Shown here in pieces: positions 11,250-20,426 of a stretch of 64,000 bases of DNA. A model generated the notes under the pieces. The model made no database searches, had not been told where the DNA came from, and saw only the letters and a program-made list of their open reading frames with translations. The stretch is from positions 217,419 to 281,418 of the forward strand of contig MU119253.1 of NCBI GenBank assembly GCA_014904845.1, in the 5' to 3' direction. This DNA comes from Acephala macrosclerotiorum. Lineage: Eukaryota > Ascomycota > Leotiomycetes > Helotiales > Mollisiaceae. Position numbers and translations under genes: made by a program. Each line of letters opens with the position of its first letter. The first letter of the stretch is position 1.

Positions 11250-11551
11250 ATCTTTGCCCAAGTTTGGGTTTGGCGCTTTTCTACTGAAGGGAAAATAGAG
11301 CTTAGCAAGAAAAGTCGTCTTTGATACCGATGGCGTGACTGATGTCTGAATGGTTTTGCGATAATCACAGCAGCAGCAAAATTTCATTTTCCCCACCTGA
11401 TACCGTCTGGTCCAGGTTATTGTTCAAGATTTATAAGCTTTGAGCACAGAGTTTAGATGATTCCATCGAGATTTAGTAGATGAAGCAGTGCAAACCAACG
11501 GGCGAGTTCTGTGTCTGATCAAGTGTTGCGTCCACTGTGTTAAAATGCCCC
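11250..11551. other. Convergent intergenic spacer
   Basis: Lies between the 3' ends of the HeLo-like gene and the zinc-ribbon gene. No feature seen. Confidence 0.4.
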
Positions 11552-12113
11552 TTATAGATATGTACAATAGTGATCGCATTTGCAGTGCCCGCAATCTGGG
11601 CAAACATCTCCATAAACTGCTGGATTTACCTCTCTTCCACAAGTGCACTTTTATCATTTCAGTGTACAGTAAATTATTAAGAGCTTCACAAGAACTTACA
11701 CATATCCACCAGCCCCGCGTCTGTGGTGCCGCTGGTCTGTCTACAATCCATCGTGAAGATTTGGGATCTTTGAATATTAGCTGACAGAACTATTCTTATT
11801 GTCGAAATGACTTACCGTTGAACGTTGGAAACCAAGCACTTAAAGCTCGATGGCAAGTTTTAAAGCTGTCCGCAAGTATAATTCCATGTCGACCCACTAA
11901 AGCAGTCTCCGACAGACTAACAGCCGTCTCGATAGCTGGAATAGGGATGCCGTGAGGCGTTGCGCAGCATTCTCCCGTGGATTGGAACTCATCTGCCACA
12001 TTCCTCTCTGGAAAAGGATTAGGATTCTGCGAGTTCATCTCCTTGACTTGGAATAAGTTATTTAAACTCAATCGATATGCGGAGCTTGTGGTACAGTACT
12101 GAAGCCTTTGCAT
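11552..12113 (-). CDS. Small zinc-ribbon-like protein, unknown function
   Basis: Three exons (12113-11816, 11767-11700, 11647-11552) join in frame to 153 residues. Introns are 48 and 52 bp with GTAAGT donors. The first exon is low-complexity. The protein ends in a compact zinc-binding module: WWIC|CTCGREVNP...CPDCGHCKCDHYC, where the second intron falls inside the first Cys pair. Similar short 'W-C-x-C ... CPDCGH-x-C-x-C' tails occur in many small ascomycete proteins of unknown role. A later ATG at 12038 is an alternative start. Without the introns the module is split between frames, so it is easily missed. Confidence 0.6.
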
Positions 12114-12400
12114 TTGAGATACTATGGTTAGTCTTTAACAGGCTTGGCATGTGACACTAGATAAGCCACAATATACACTATTGAATAGTAGAAGTAGAGG
12201 TAAAGAAGGTTTTTGGGAGGAGAATAAAAGTTGGCACAGCCGGGAATACAATCAAATAATGATTTCCCGCTGATAATAAAAAGAAAAATTAGTAAAAACC
12301 TCTTTTTACGTGTTCTCCTCTGATTTGCTTTCATATTCGGGGGTCAGACAAGGCTGCAGTTTATAAGTCACGTTATATATCATTCGATCGTTTGCTCCAA
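12114..12400. other. Spacer upstream of the zinc-ribbon gene
   Basis: No gene supported; presumably holds its promoter. The minus-strand ORF at 12128-12334 lacks features. Confidence 0.4.
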
Positions 12401-12409
12401 CGCAGATAT

Positions 12410-12725
12410 AATTTTAACTTTATAATTTATTATTCAAAATTGCTACAAATATATAATAAATTAATTTAATAGTATATATTAATTAATATTAAATTAATTT
12501 TTATTTTAAAAAAATTAAAAATTAAATAATAAATTAATTTTTATAAAAATATTCAAATAAAATATAATTATAAATTATAATATACGTTTTAAATTAATTA
12601 TAAACGTTATTTTTATTCAATTGAATAATATTTAATAATTATTCAAATAATTAAATAAAAAAAATTTATATTATGAAAATATAAAAATTTAAACTTTTAA
12701 TTAAATAACTAGTTAATATCCCAAA
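12410..12725. repeat. AT-rich island (probable RIP-degraded repeat)
   Basis: About 300 bp of almost pure A/T with isolated ACG or GCG. No terminal repeats found. Confidence 0.7.
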
Positions 12726-12773
12726 GAAGTTCAATAAAAGGGAGGAGATCAGATTTTAGGGAAGATCCCAGTG

Positions 12774-14159
12774 TTACGCAATCATCATGAGCTGTTTCCA
12801 ATCCAGTCCCCGGCAAATTTCAAGGATCAAATCTGTGCGGGAATTCTGGGCCTGAGAAGTGGGTTGCGTAATATGTGCTGCAAATATTCTTGCTGCCAAG
12901 AGATTGTTCGACTCCAGTGCATTAATAAGGGCTTTGTCAAGTTCATTTTCGTTAAGGGTCGGGCCATATTTGAGCATGATCTTGATCGATTCCTCGTAGC
13001 TAGTTGAGCACTTGTTGGTGAACGATTGGAATCTGTAGCCAATCTCTCCGTCATACCTAAAGAAACAGACTGATAATCTTGAAGGCAAATCTTCTTCAGG
13101 TATTCGTTCGGGTTTGAACAGGTTAGTGAATACCTCGTTCACGATAGTGTTTAACAATGCTGACGAGTACAAGTGCTTCTCCAGTGAGTAATGCTGTAAT
13201 AGAAGCTGCTCAGATCTCTCGGAAAATACGAGAAGAGTGAGAAAGATGTTTGCAATCCGTGGATCCCGCACGAGTTCGAAGACTTGTTGATTTTCACCTT
13301 GGTAGCCAGCTAATTGGAGTGAAAATAGACAGGGCTCCAGAATTAACTCCCCTCGGTCGAGGAAATAATGTAGAGCAGCAAAATTTTCAGCAACGGTAGC
13401 CAGAAACACCAAATCACGGAAGTTCTTGGGTGGGCTGAAGAAAATAGACAGATCCGGAGCATTGGGAACGTCCCGAGATAATTTAGACGACCTCCAGCGT
13501 ATATCACCACAAGAACTCCTGTTCGGATTGTCTGCATAGCGCTCCAACAACGTACCTGTGCTCGGTGCACAACAACCTCGGTTGCACGACCACGGCAGGT
13601 AGAGCATCGGACCATATCCTCAGATCGGAGGTTTGACCAAGCAAAGATCAGGTTTACGGTACCCGAATCGATCAATAGATTCCAATTCGCGCTTCAGATC
13701 TTCAGCTAGAATCTCGACCTGGGTATATTCACTCGTCCAGAGATCTCGCTGAGCGTGTCCCGGAAATATGTCGATCAAGATGAAAGACGTTTTCGGTAGA
13801 TCCGTAAATGCTTGTGCTGGTAAAGCCTTCGCGTCCAAAATTGTGTATAGTGTACTCTAGGCTTTCAACAGCCACCATCTTGCAGCACGGACCCATTCAT
13901 CGAACCCGATTGCCACCCATGGTCTGGATACCTCAGCCTCCGTCATGAAAGCTTGTGACAATAAAAGTTGATAGCCTCTGTTAGTTACGTCGCTCAATTT
14001 GGGAGTGCCAATCATGTCTTGGATGCTGTCGACATTGCGAAGCATTCGATTGCTAAGGTTCTCGATTCGTTCTAACGAAGAACAGCGGTTAGGTGCTTGG
14101 TAATTTGATATCGAAGGAAGTCGAGAGATGCGAGCTGGAAACTGCGGGAGTCTGCAGCT
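12774..14159 (-). pseudogene. Conserved fungal protein with two in-frame nonsense codons
   Basis: One reading frame continues from about 14159 to the stop at 12774, broken only by TAG at 13857-13859 and TGA at 13620-13622. The first part (RIENLSNR, then DSIQDMIGTPKLSDVTNRGY) and the motif WVAIGFDEWVRAARWWLLKA resemble a large ascomycete family of unknown function in which the next residue is usually Gln. CAG to TAG is the change RIP favours; CGA to TGA could explain the second stop. No ATG is seen before 14045 in this frame and a stop lies at 14160, so the 5' part is also missing or sits behind an intron. The second half (residues after GYGPMLY) is not recognised. Intron removal does not rescue the TAG. 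Confidence 0.65.
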
Positions 14160-14170
14160 TTACGTGTCAT

Positions 14171-14713
14171 CCTAGGCATTATGCAGCTACATATGCTCTG
14201 CTCCAATAACGCGAAGCCCAATGATAACGCCTTGGGAGTTTACAACTTCGCGTAAAATCTTACGAATAAAAAAGTCCTGTATAAAATTGAAAATTAATTA
14301 TATTTTTATTCTTATTGCCTTTACTTGAGCTGAGGGCGAGCAAGCCTTGACGGAGCCTGAGCACGCCTTTGAGTCAGCTTGCCCTGCGCACCATCGTGCG
14401 GGTCCTATTTTGGCGCCCTGTACGCCCTGTGCGCCCCAGCTACAGTTTCCTAGCTGAGTTCGCCAGGGCACCCAATCTGCTGCCCTCCAGAAGCGCCCCT
14501 CCCTGCCAGCGCGAAGCGCTGCGTAAATCGTTCCACATCGCCAATACCTGCCATAATAGGCCTAAAACCCGCTGGGAGATAAGACATAGGCAGGGATGCA
14601 GCGTGAAATCAACTTCAACTTATATAACTCTCTGGCCCGCACGTCGGAGGCTGTTAACTTCTCACTTGCTCTCCTCTTATTCTTTTACACACACTCGTCT
14701 CTACTGTGAACCC
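14171..14713 (+). promoter_or_regulatory. Upstream region of the MazG/helicase cassette
   Basis: GC-richer than the flanking DNA from about 14330. The last 100 bp look like a fungal core promoter: a TATATAA at 14620, a long pyrimidine-rich run (14659-14700), then GAACCC before ATGG. The frame is open from 14369, but the family match begins only at 14714. Confidence 0.55.
14620..14627 (+). promoter_or_regulatory. TATA box (TTATATAA)
   Basis: 94 bp before the ATG at 14714 and followed by a CT-rich tract, as in many filamentous-fungal promoters. Confidence 0.5.
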
Positions 14714-15034
14714 ATGGTTAGCAAGGCAGTCCACGACACCCTCGCGGCATTTGTCGCTGAACGCGATTGGGCAAAGTTCCACACTCCGGAGAACCTCGCC
14801 AAGAGCGTTGCGATCGAAGCCGGCGAACTCCTCGAGTGCTTTCAGTGGGGTGCAGAAGCCGACCCGAAGCGCGTACGCGAAGAACTTGCAGACGTACTGA
14901 CCTACTGTCTGCTTCTCGCAGATCGCATCGGAGCCGATCCTGAGCAGATCGTGCTGGAGAAGCTCGAAATCACGCGCAAGAAGTATCCCGTTGACAAGGC
15001 CCGAGGAAGCAGCAAAAAGTACGATGAGCTCTAA
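14714..15034 (+). CDS. MazG-like nucleotide pyrophosphohydrolase, bacterial-type
   Basis: A 106-residue intronless protein. The first helix pair carries ELLE (residues 38-41, with E35 before it) and the second ELAD (57-60), the ExxE...ExxD metal-binding motif of all-alpha NTP pyrophosphatases. The end KKYPVDKARGSSKKY is the usual tail of the short bacterial MazG-like family. Such enzymes hydrolyse (d)NTPs to monophosphates and pyrophosphate. The start at 14714 has a good fungal context (CCCATGG) and matches the family length; the longer open frame from 14369 is rejected. Its stop codon overlaps the start of the next gene by 11 nt, an arrangement normal in bacterial operons and abnormal in fungi. 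Composition is GC-richer than its neighbours. Horizontal origin is inferred. Confidence 0.85.
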   Translation: MVSKAVHDTLAAFVAERDWAKFHTPENLAKSVAIEAGELLECFQWGAEADPKRVREELADVLTYCLLLADRIGADPEQIVLEKLEITRKKYPVDKARGSSKKYDEL

Positions 15035-16790
15035 AATGGTGCAGCTAGAATTCTCCAAAGCTGCCGTTACAACGTGGAAGTTCCACGACGAGAAACATGG
15101 CAACTGGCCTGTCGTATATGTATTGGATGACGGCCGTGATACTACTCAGGCCAATCCGAACCAACTGAGGGACATCTACGTTGGAGAATCGCTCAACGCC
15201 GCAGGCCGACTGCGTCAGCACCTCGAAACACCTGAAAAACAGCACCTCAAGAATATTCGCGTCATCATCGATGAAAAGTTTAACAAATCGGTCTGCCTGG
15301 ACTTGGAGTCCTACCTCATCAAAATGTTGGCCGGCGACGGTACCAATCGGGTGCTCAACCGAAACAACGGGATCACCGAGTGCAAATACTACCAACGGGA
15401 GGTGTATCGCGAGGGCTTCCGTAATATCTTCGAACGACTCAAGGCCGATGGTGTCTTCACGCGAAGTATCCCGGAAATCGAAAACAGCGACCTCTTCAAG
15501 TTGTCACCGTTCAAAGCGCTGACGGAAGATCAAGCAACTTCGGTAGAGGAAATCGTCCAGGGGTTCCTCATTGACGTCGAGAGAGGCGTCAAAAGCATGA
15601 TCGTGATCCAGGGCGATCCAGGCACTGGCAAGACGGTCGTGGCCATATATATGATCAAATTGCTCGTCGACATTAAGACATTCACTTCACTTGAGGATCT
15701 AGATAGTGACTCGCGATTCTCTAACTTCTTCACCAAAACCAATCAGAGGCTACTCCAGGGTCTCCGCGTCGGCCTGGTCGTGCCGCAGCAATCGTTGCGA
15801 GAGTCTATCAAGAAGGTCTTTCGGAAGACGCCTGGGCTTAACCCGTCAATGGTCATGACACCCTTCAACGTGGGACAAGCAGATGGAACTTTCGATCTGC
15901 TCTTGGTTGACGAGACTCATCGGCTCAATCAACGTGCTAACCAACCATCGGGAGTACTCAACGCCAAGTTCGCAACCATCACAAGAGAGCTCTTTGGCAG
16001 CGATGATATCAGCAAGACTCAACTTGATTGGATACGGGCGAAGAGCCAACATCAGATCTTCCTTTTAGACGAAGCGCAGAGTGTTCGACCAGCAGACCTG
16101 CCCCCGGAGCTGCTGTCGGCCCTCGTTGCTGACACTCGTGCGTCAGGGCGGCATTTCCAGCTTCGGACTCAGATGCGCGTACAAGCGGGATCCGACTTCG
16201 TGTCTTACGTTCGCTGTATTCTCGATCCTCGACCTCTCTCGGCTCCATGCGTGAGACGAGATTTTGGGGAATATGATTTCCGCTCGTTCGACAACGTTGC
16301 ACACATGCGAGACGAAATTTTCCGCCGCAATGCCGAAGTGGGCCTTTCACGCATCGTCGCTGGCTACGCATGGGAGTGGAAGACCAAAAGGGACAAAAAC
16401 GCGTTCGATATCGAAATCGACCAGACGCGGCTCTGCTGGAACAGCACCCCGACCGACTGGATTGCTTCTAGCAATGCGCTGGCGGAAGTGGGATCTATTC
16501 ATACTGTTCAGGGATACGACCTAAACTACGTTGGCGTCATCATTGGTCTTGATCTGCGATTTGACCCTGAGCGAAGGCGTCTTTTCATTAATCGCGACTC
16601 GTACTTTGACAAGAAGGGCAAGGAGAACAACCCGGCTCTCGGCAGGACCTACTCGAACGATGACCTGCTGCGATTCATCACGCAGATCTATGCCGTGCTC
16701 ATGACGCGCGGGATGCGGGGAACGTACGTTTATGCGTGCGATCCCGGTTTGAGGGAGTATCTCAAAGCTTTCATCCCATCTCCTTCTTGA
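15024..16790 (+). CDS. GIY-YIG nuclease / Schlafen-group-3 (DUF2075) helicase, bacterial-type
   Basis: Intronless, 588 residues from ATG 15024; ATG 15036 is the alternative. Residues 28-115 are a GIY-YIG nuclease: VVYVL, DIYVGES, R64, H66 and the catalytic Glu in DLESYL (E95). Residues about 165-585 are a P-loop DNA/RNA helicase of the DUF2075/Schlafen-g3 type (PF09848). It has Walker A GDPGTGKT (197-204), DETH (296-299), FLLDEAQ (346-352), QLRTQMR (379-385), HTVQGYD (493-499) and LMTRGMRG (559-566). Every key motif is intact. In bacteria such proteins occur beside MazG-like genes and in mobile or defence loci. The reading frame overlaps MazG by 11 nt, and an AGGAAG sits about 15 nt upstream, as a Shine-Dalgarno relic would. 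How a fungus translates this second frame is unclear. Confidence 0.88.
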   Translation: MSSKMVQLEFSKAAVTTWKFHDEKHGNWPVVYVLDDGRDTTQANPNQLRDIYVGESLNAAGRLRQHLETPEKQHLKNIRVIIDEKFNKSVCLDLESYLIKMLAGDGTNRVLNRNNGITECKYYQREVYREGFRNIFERLKADGVFTRSIPEIENSDLFKLSPFKALTEDQATSVEEIVQGFLIDVERGVKSMIVIQGDPGTGKTVVAIYMIKLLVDIKTFTSLEDLDSDSRFSNFFTKTNQRLLQGLRVGLVVPQQSLRESIKKVFRKTPGLNPSMVMTPFNVGQADGTFDLLLVDETHRLNQRANQPSGVLNAKFATITRELFGSDDISKTQLDWIRAKSQHQIFLLDEAQSVRPADLPPELLSALVADTRASGRHFQLRTQMRVQAGSDFVSYVRCILDPRPLSAPCVRRDFGEYDFRSFDNVAHMRDEIFRRNAEVGLSRIVAGYAWEWKTKRDKNAFDIEIDQTRLCWNSTPTDWIASSNALAEVGSIHTVQGYDLNYVGVIIGLDLRFDPERRRLFINRDSYFDKKGKENNPALGRTYSNDDLLRFITQIYAVLMTRGMRGTYVYACDPGLREYLKAFIPSPS

Positions 16791-17348
16791 AGTCATGTAA
16801 ACTCTGCGGTAAACTTAAGACTGAAACATTAACTCGAATTTTTTTTTTTTGGGAAAGTTTTAAATAAAATTGAAATAAAATAAATCCACTTTTTGTATCG
16901 AGAAGTAGTAGACCAGCGAATAGAAAGGAATATTGCGATAAAAACATTCGAGGCCGCGGTAAAAGAGTATTTGAAATAATAATCGTTTTGATCTTGTAAA
17001 GAATAGTAAGGGGGTCGATTGCTTGCTGCTTCATCAAAAAGGGGAAAGGGACGCGGGGTTACTATCTCTTTGACGTTGGAATATATCTCCGTGGTAGTCT
17101 TCGCGTGCTGTGCGATTTGTGATTTACTAGCCGGGAGCATGTCGACATGATCGGCGAGACTCCAGATATTTATTATTCGAGGAGTCGAACCCAGGCTTTG
17201 AATTCACCTTGTACATATCTTGTGACCGGCAAATATAGCTCATGATCTACATCTCTTCATACTTATAGGAGGCGAGAGTATTCGGGCACAAGGTCCGGCC
17301 AGACATGTCTCAAGCCATCTTTACTTATGACCGGATGCAACGCAGCGC
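16791..17348. other. Intergenic, A/T-skewed, no gene
   Basis: A poly-T run near 16840 and short spurious ORFs. Nothing else supported. Confidence 0.45.
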
Positions 17349-18200
17349 CTAGCGACTGGAGCCATCCTTCCAGAAGCTGGTCGGTGAAACGAAGTGTGCT
17401 TTTGGAGTTGATATTCCCATAGAGAGGAGGCCATGCTCAGGACTGGCTCCGGCACTTGCTGCTGGGTCACGTAATATTTTGAATAAGCTTCTGACATCTT
17501 CGACGCTTCTCATTCCCAATCTTTTTATCGTCCTGTAAGATGCAAAGCGAATCAATCCGGAGATACGGGATACTGAGTGCTCTTATAATCTGCATAGCAT
17601 CTTGAAATGTTTTTGGAGCATCATCGAAAGAGATTCGTTTCATCCGATCGGCAAGGGTTGTGGAGGTCGTTTGGAGCGAAATTCTCTGAGCCCCAGCAAT
17701 AACTTAAAGCGACGTATCTGCCTGACGCTCCGTTATTGACCAGGAGCTTGAAATCGTGATCATCGTTGGATGTGCTGAGATCAAGAACTCGTGTGGGAAG
17801 TAAAGGGCAATCCTGTGGTACAGAGCGTATGGCTGGAGCAATCAAACATCCAGCGGGCTATAATGTCCACCGTGTACACAATGTTAAGTGTTTGCAAAAT
17901 CGTTGGGGGCACAACGAAATCTGATTCTCGATTAGCTCGTTATTTGTGGTGGGTATCAAATGGTCGCACCTTCTTGGTGGTCGAAAATTTCCAGGTTGTA
18001 TTCCAGATGTTTCCTGCCTGAGAACAACTGTACCGAAAGGCAACCTTCTCGAGGACGAGCAAGAGTAATTTCGTCAGTTGTTGTAAACATGTAGAGTTGC
18101 TGCGAACTGGCATTCATGAAATCGTTGAAAGCTGATATGCCGTGGTGAATGAGTGTGCAGACGGGACAACCCTCGAGGAACGACTTCACAAGCTCGGAAT
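17349..18200 (-). pseudogene. HET-domain gene relic
   Basis: Minus-strand fragments follow the order of a heterokaryon-incompatibility protein. First comes FLEGCPVCTLI (near 18185), then a W-C-H-C motif (ARWMFDCSSHTLC, near 17850). PLLPTRVLDL and YVALSYCWG follow (17810-17700), and last TFQDAMQIIRAL and IDSLCILQDD (17620-17530). These lie in three different frames. A slip separates the W-C-H-C motif from PLLPTRVLDL, and another occurs just after SYCWGSENFA. No full-length reading is possible. HET proteins trigger incompatibility cell death; this copy cannot work. Confidence 0.75.
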
Positions 18201-18862
18201 ACTCAATCCAACAGAGCGTTCATGGCGAAGTCTCATCTAAATCATAATAATCAAGATATTGAGGTCATGAAAGGCGCTGACAGCTTGAGCGTCATGGAGT
18301 TGAGTCATGATTGAGTTTTGAGAGCGGGGTACTGCCGAGTGGGATTCTGCTACCCGAATCTAGATGTTCGAGTTTGAATTTCCTTGAAAGTCGTAATATC
18401 TCTCAAATGTGTTGAACTCGAGACTGTCAAGGTCCGAATATGTGTTGCCTGTAGCCAAAGCAACCTAACGTTGGTTCAGGGTTGGCAACCCGGTGTGCTG
18501 CTTTGGATATCGATGAAGGTCAACAGAATTCAGTTTCGTTGGAGAACCCATAACAACGAGCGAACTTCGACGCTTTCATGTCGTCCACTGGTATCTTCGG
18601 AATGCTGACGCACTAATGAAGGGTCGAGTGAAAAGTTGAGAGGTTGAAAGCGAGGCATTCACGTGGTTCTCTGCTAGGCTGAAATGGACACGGCAGACTA
18701 CCCCCTTCCCACATCTGTGAGTCTTCACACGTAATTCCCCCCTCTTATACATATATTTTGTCATTAAGGAGTCCGGCATGTGAAGTTTCATTCGCTTCAA
18801 GATACTTTCTCTTGGCAGCGCTCTTGCTCTCGCGACCTCGCCTGGAAATGAACCACATTAAT
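18201..18862. other. Intergenic, nothing recognised
   Basis: Short ORFs on both strands without features. Confidence 0.4.
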
Positions 18863-19588
18863 TCAAACATTCTCTTCAACCTCGCTCGAGTCCTCCAATA
18901 GTGTCTTTCCATCCAAATCACAAGTGAGCAATAAGTCTCTCGTCAACTTTCCCTCTCTGTTATACCCTTTCACAAACATATCACCCCAATCACCCACCGT
19001 ATTGTCCATGGTCGTCTCCGGTTTCGTCTCACAAAAATAACACATTTGGCTTTTCAACCCCTTCATCAGATTGAGGCGAGGTAATTCGGCCACAACCGTA
19101 TTGTACTCGTCCCAGGTTAGGAGATTGTTGGCCATGCGATCAGGTCCCTGGAAGTCAGCCCAGATACCGTAGGCTACTGCTTGCACTTCGGGTTCTTTGT
19201 GAAAGACGATGGAGCCGATCGTGTGGAGGGCTATAGCGTCCCAGACTAGTTGCAATCGATGCTCATCCCAATCTGGCGCCTCCTCTCTCAGAAAGTCCCT
19301 CGCAGCGTCCGCGCCATCGACCTCAAACCTCTTATCCTTGCTCACCAACTCTCCCGTAGGATCCCAGCCAAGATCATGCATCAAGGCTGCAATGGCATGG
19401 ACTTCCTGATCTCTTTCAGCAAGAGCTGGGAGCTTAGAAGCGATGATGAAGCCGAAGAGCATAGAGCGCTGGATGTGATTGAAAGCGAAATCGGTCGAGT
19501 GTACTCTGGTGAAGGAGAGTGCTTTGGTGATGAGCGGGGTATCTGGGATAGTGACTCCAGCGAAAAGGCGGGTTTGTAGAGGAGCCAT
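18863..19588 (-). CDS. HD-domain metal-dependent hydrolase-like protein
   Basis: Single exon of 241 residues from the ATG at 19588 (MAPLQTRLF); the frame is open to 19699, but family proteins begin here. An HD domain is visible: the first His in FNHIQRS, the HD pair in AALMHDLGWD, then RFEVDGADAARDFL and a later His in AIALHT. This arrangement matches the cyanamide-hydratase-like and related fungal HD proteins, so hydrolysis or hydration of a small molecule is likely, but the substrate cannot be told. The C-terminal part (EYNTVVAELPRLNL onward) is also typical. No signal peptide, no introns and no visible damage. Confidence 0.8.
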   Translation of the reverse strand: MAPLQTRLFAGVTIPDTPLITKALSFTRVHSTDFAFNHIQRSMLFGFIIASKLPALAERDQEVHAIAALMHDLGWDPTGELVSKDKRFEVDGADAARDFLREEAPDWDEHRLQLVWDAIALHTIGSIVFHKEPEVQAVAYGIWADFQGPDRMANNLLTWDEYNTVVAELPRLNLMKGLKSQMCYFCETKPETTMDNTVGDWGDMFVKGYNREGKLTRDLLLTCDLDGKTLLEDSSEVEENV

Positions 19589-20426
19589 CTTGGACACACT
19601 ATTCGGAAATGACTGCGCTTGGTGTTGGACTGATTGATACGATTCTTCGAGGATGGTGAAGTTATGATGCTGCTTCAGATTCGCTCCCCACCAAAGCACT
19701 GTTCGAAGCCCATTTCATCACTGCAGGGTGTACTAGACTATAGGATTTAGCCGACAGGCTGCAGAAGGTCCAAAGCAGACTGACTTTTGTATCCTAGTAG
19801 AGGTCGCACAGCTGTAGGTATCTGACGCTTGCCACATCTTATTGACGAAATCAGCACCCTGAGCAAAACCTGTCGCTTTCATATGGTTCATTGAAGTCTA
19901 TCGTCCAAGGGTCACATTGCGACATATATTATGTCGAGCTTGACGCGTCAAGGAAGAGGAAAGTTAGGTAGGAGGAACGAAAGGCACTCTCACGTGGTTA
20001 GGAACTAGGCTCAAAGCGGGGGACCGAGGTTTGCCAACCTCTCGAGCTCCCACCTTCTCAAATCCACGAGTTCTCACATCAACACGGACATCCACCACCT
20101 ACAACCAGATTCGGGGGTCTCGGAAGCATCAGCTCTAGCATCAGAGACTACGGTGCCTTCTAATCTGCCGGTCCCCTATCATACGCGCTGCCCCTCCATT
20201 GGAGCGCAAGACGAGATTCTCCGTATGCGGGGTCTCGTTTCCCCTGGCTTCGCAACCACATTGAGCCGACAGCTACCCCAGAACACGGTTATGGAGAATC
20301 TTTTGGGATAACCTCAGCAGGCAGATGATCAGTCAGATCTCATTGATGCGTTTTGCACAAGCCGCGGTAGGTACGGGATGAAGTGAGCTTATATAATTCA
20401 CTCTCCCGAGATCATTGTGTTGACAA
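19589..20426. other. Divergent intergenic region
   Basis: Separates the HD-domain gene and the alpha-galactosidase gene. A TATATAA lies at about 20390, some 37 bp before the galactosidase ATG, and is a likely TATA box. No other gene. Confidence 0.5.

Noticed and set aside
14369..14713. Extending the MazG gene upstream to 14369 in the same frame
   Set aside because: The added residues are Arg/Ser/Pro-rich with no family match, and the TATA box plus CT tract lie inside this stretch; the start at 14714 gives the normal family length.
14300..17300. Bacterial contamination as the source of the cassette
   Set aside because: Flanks on both sides are fungal (HET relic, fungal pseudogene, AT-rich DNA) and the upstream 100 bp look like a fungal promoter. 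Not fully excluded without reads.
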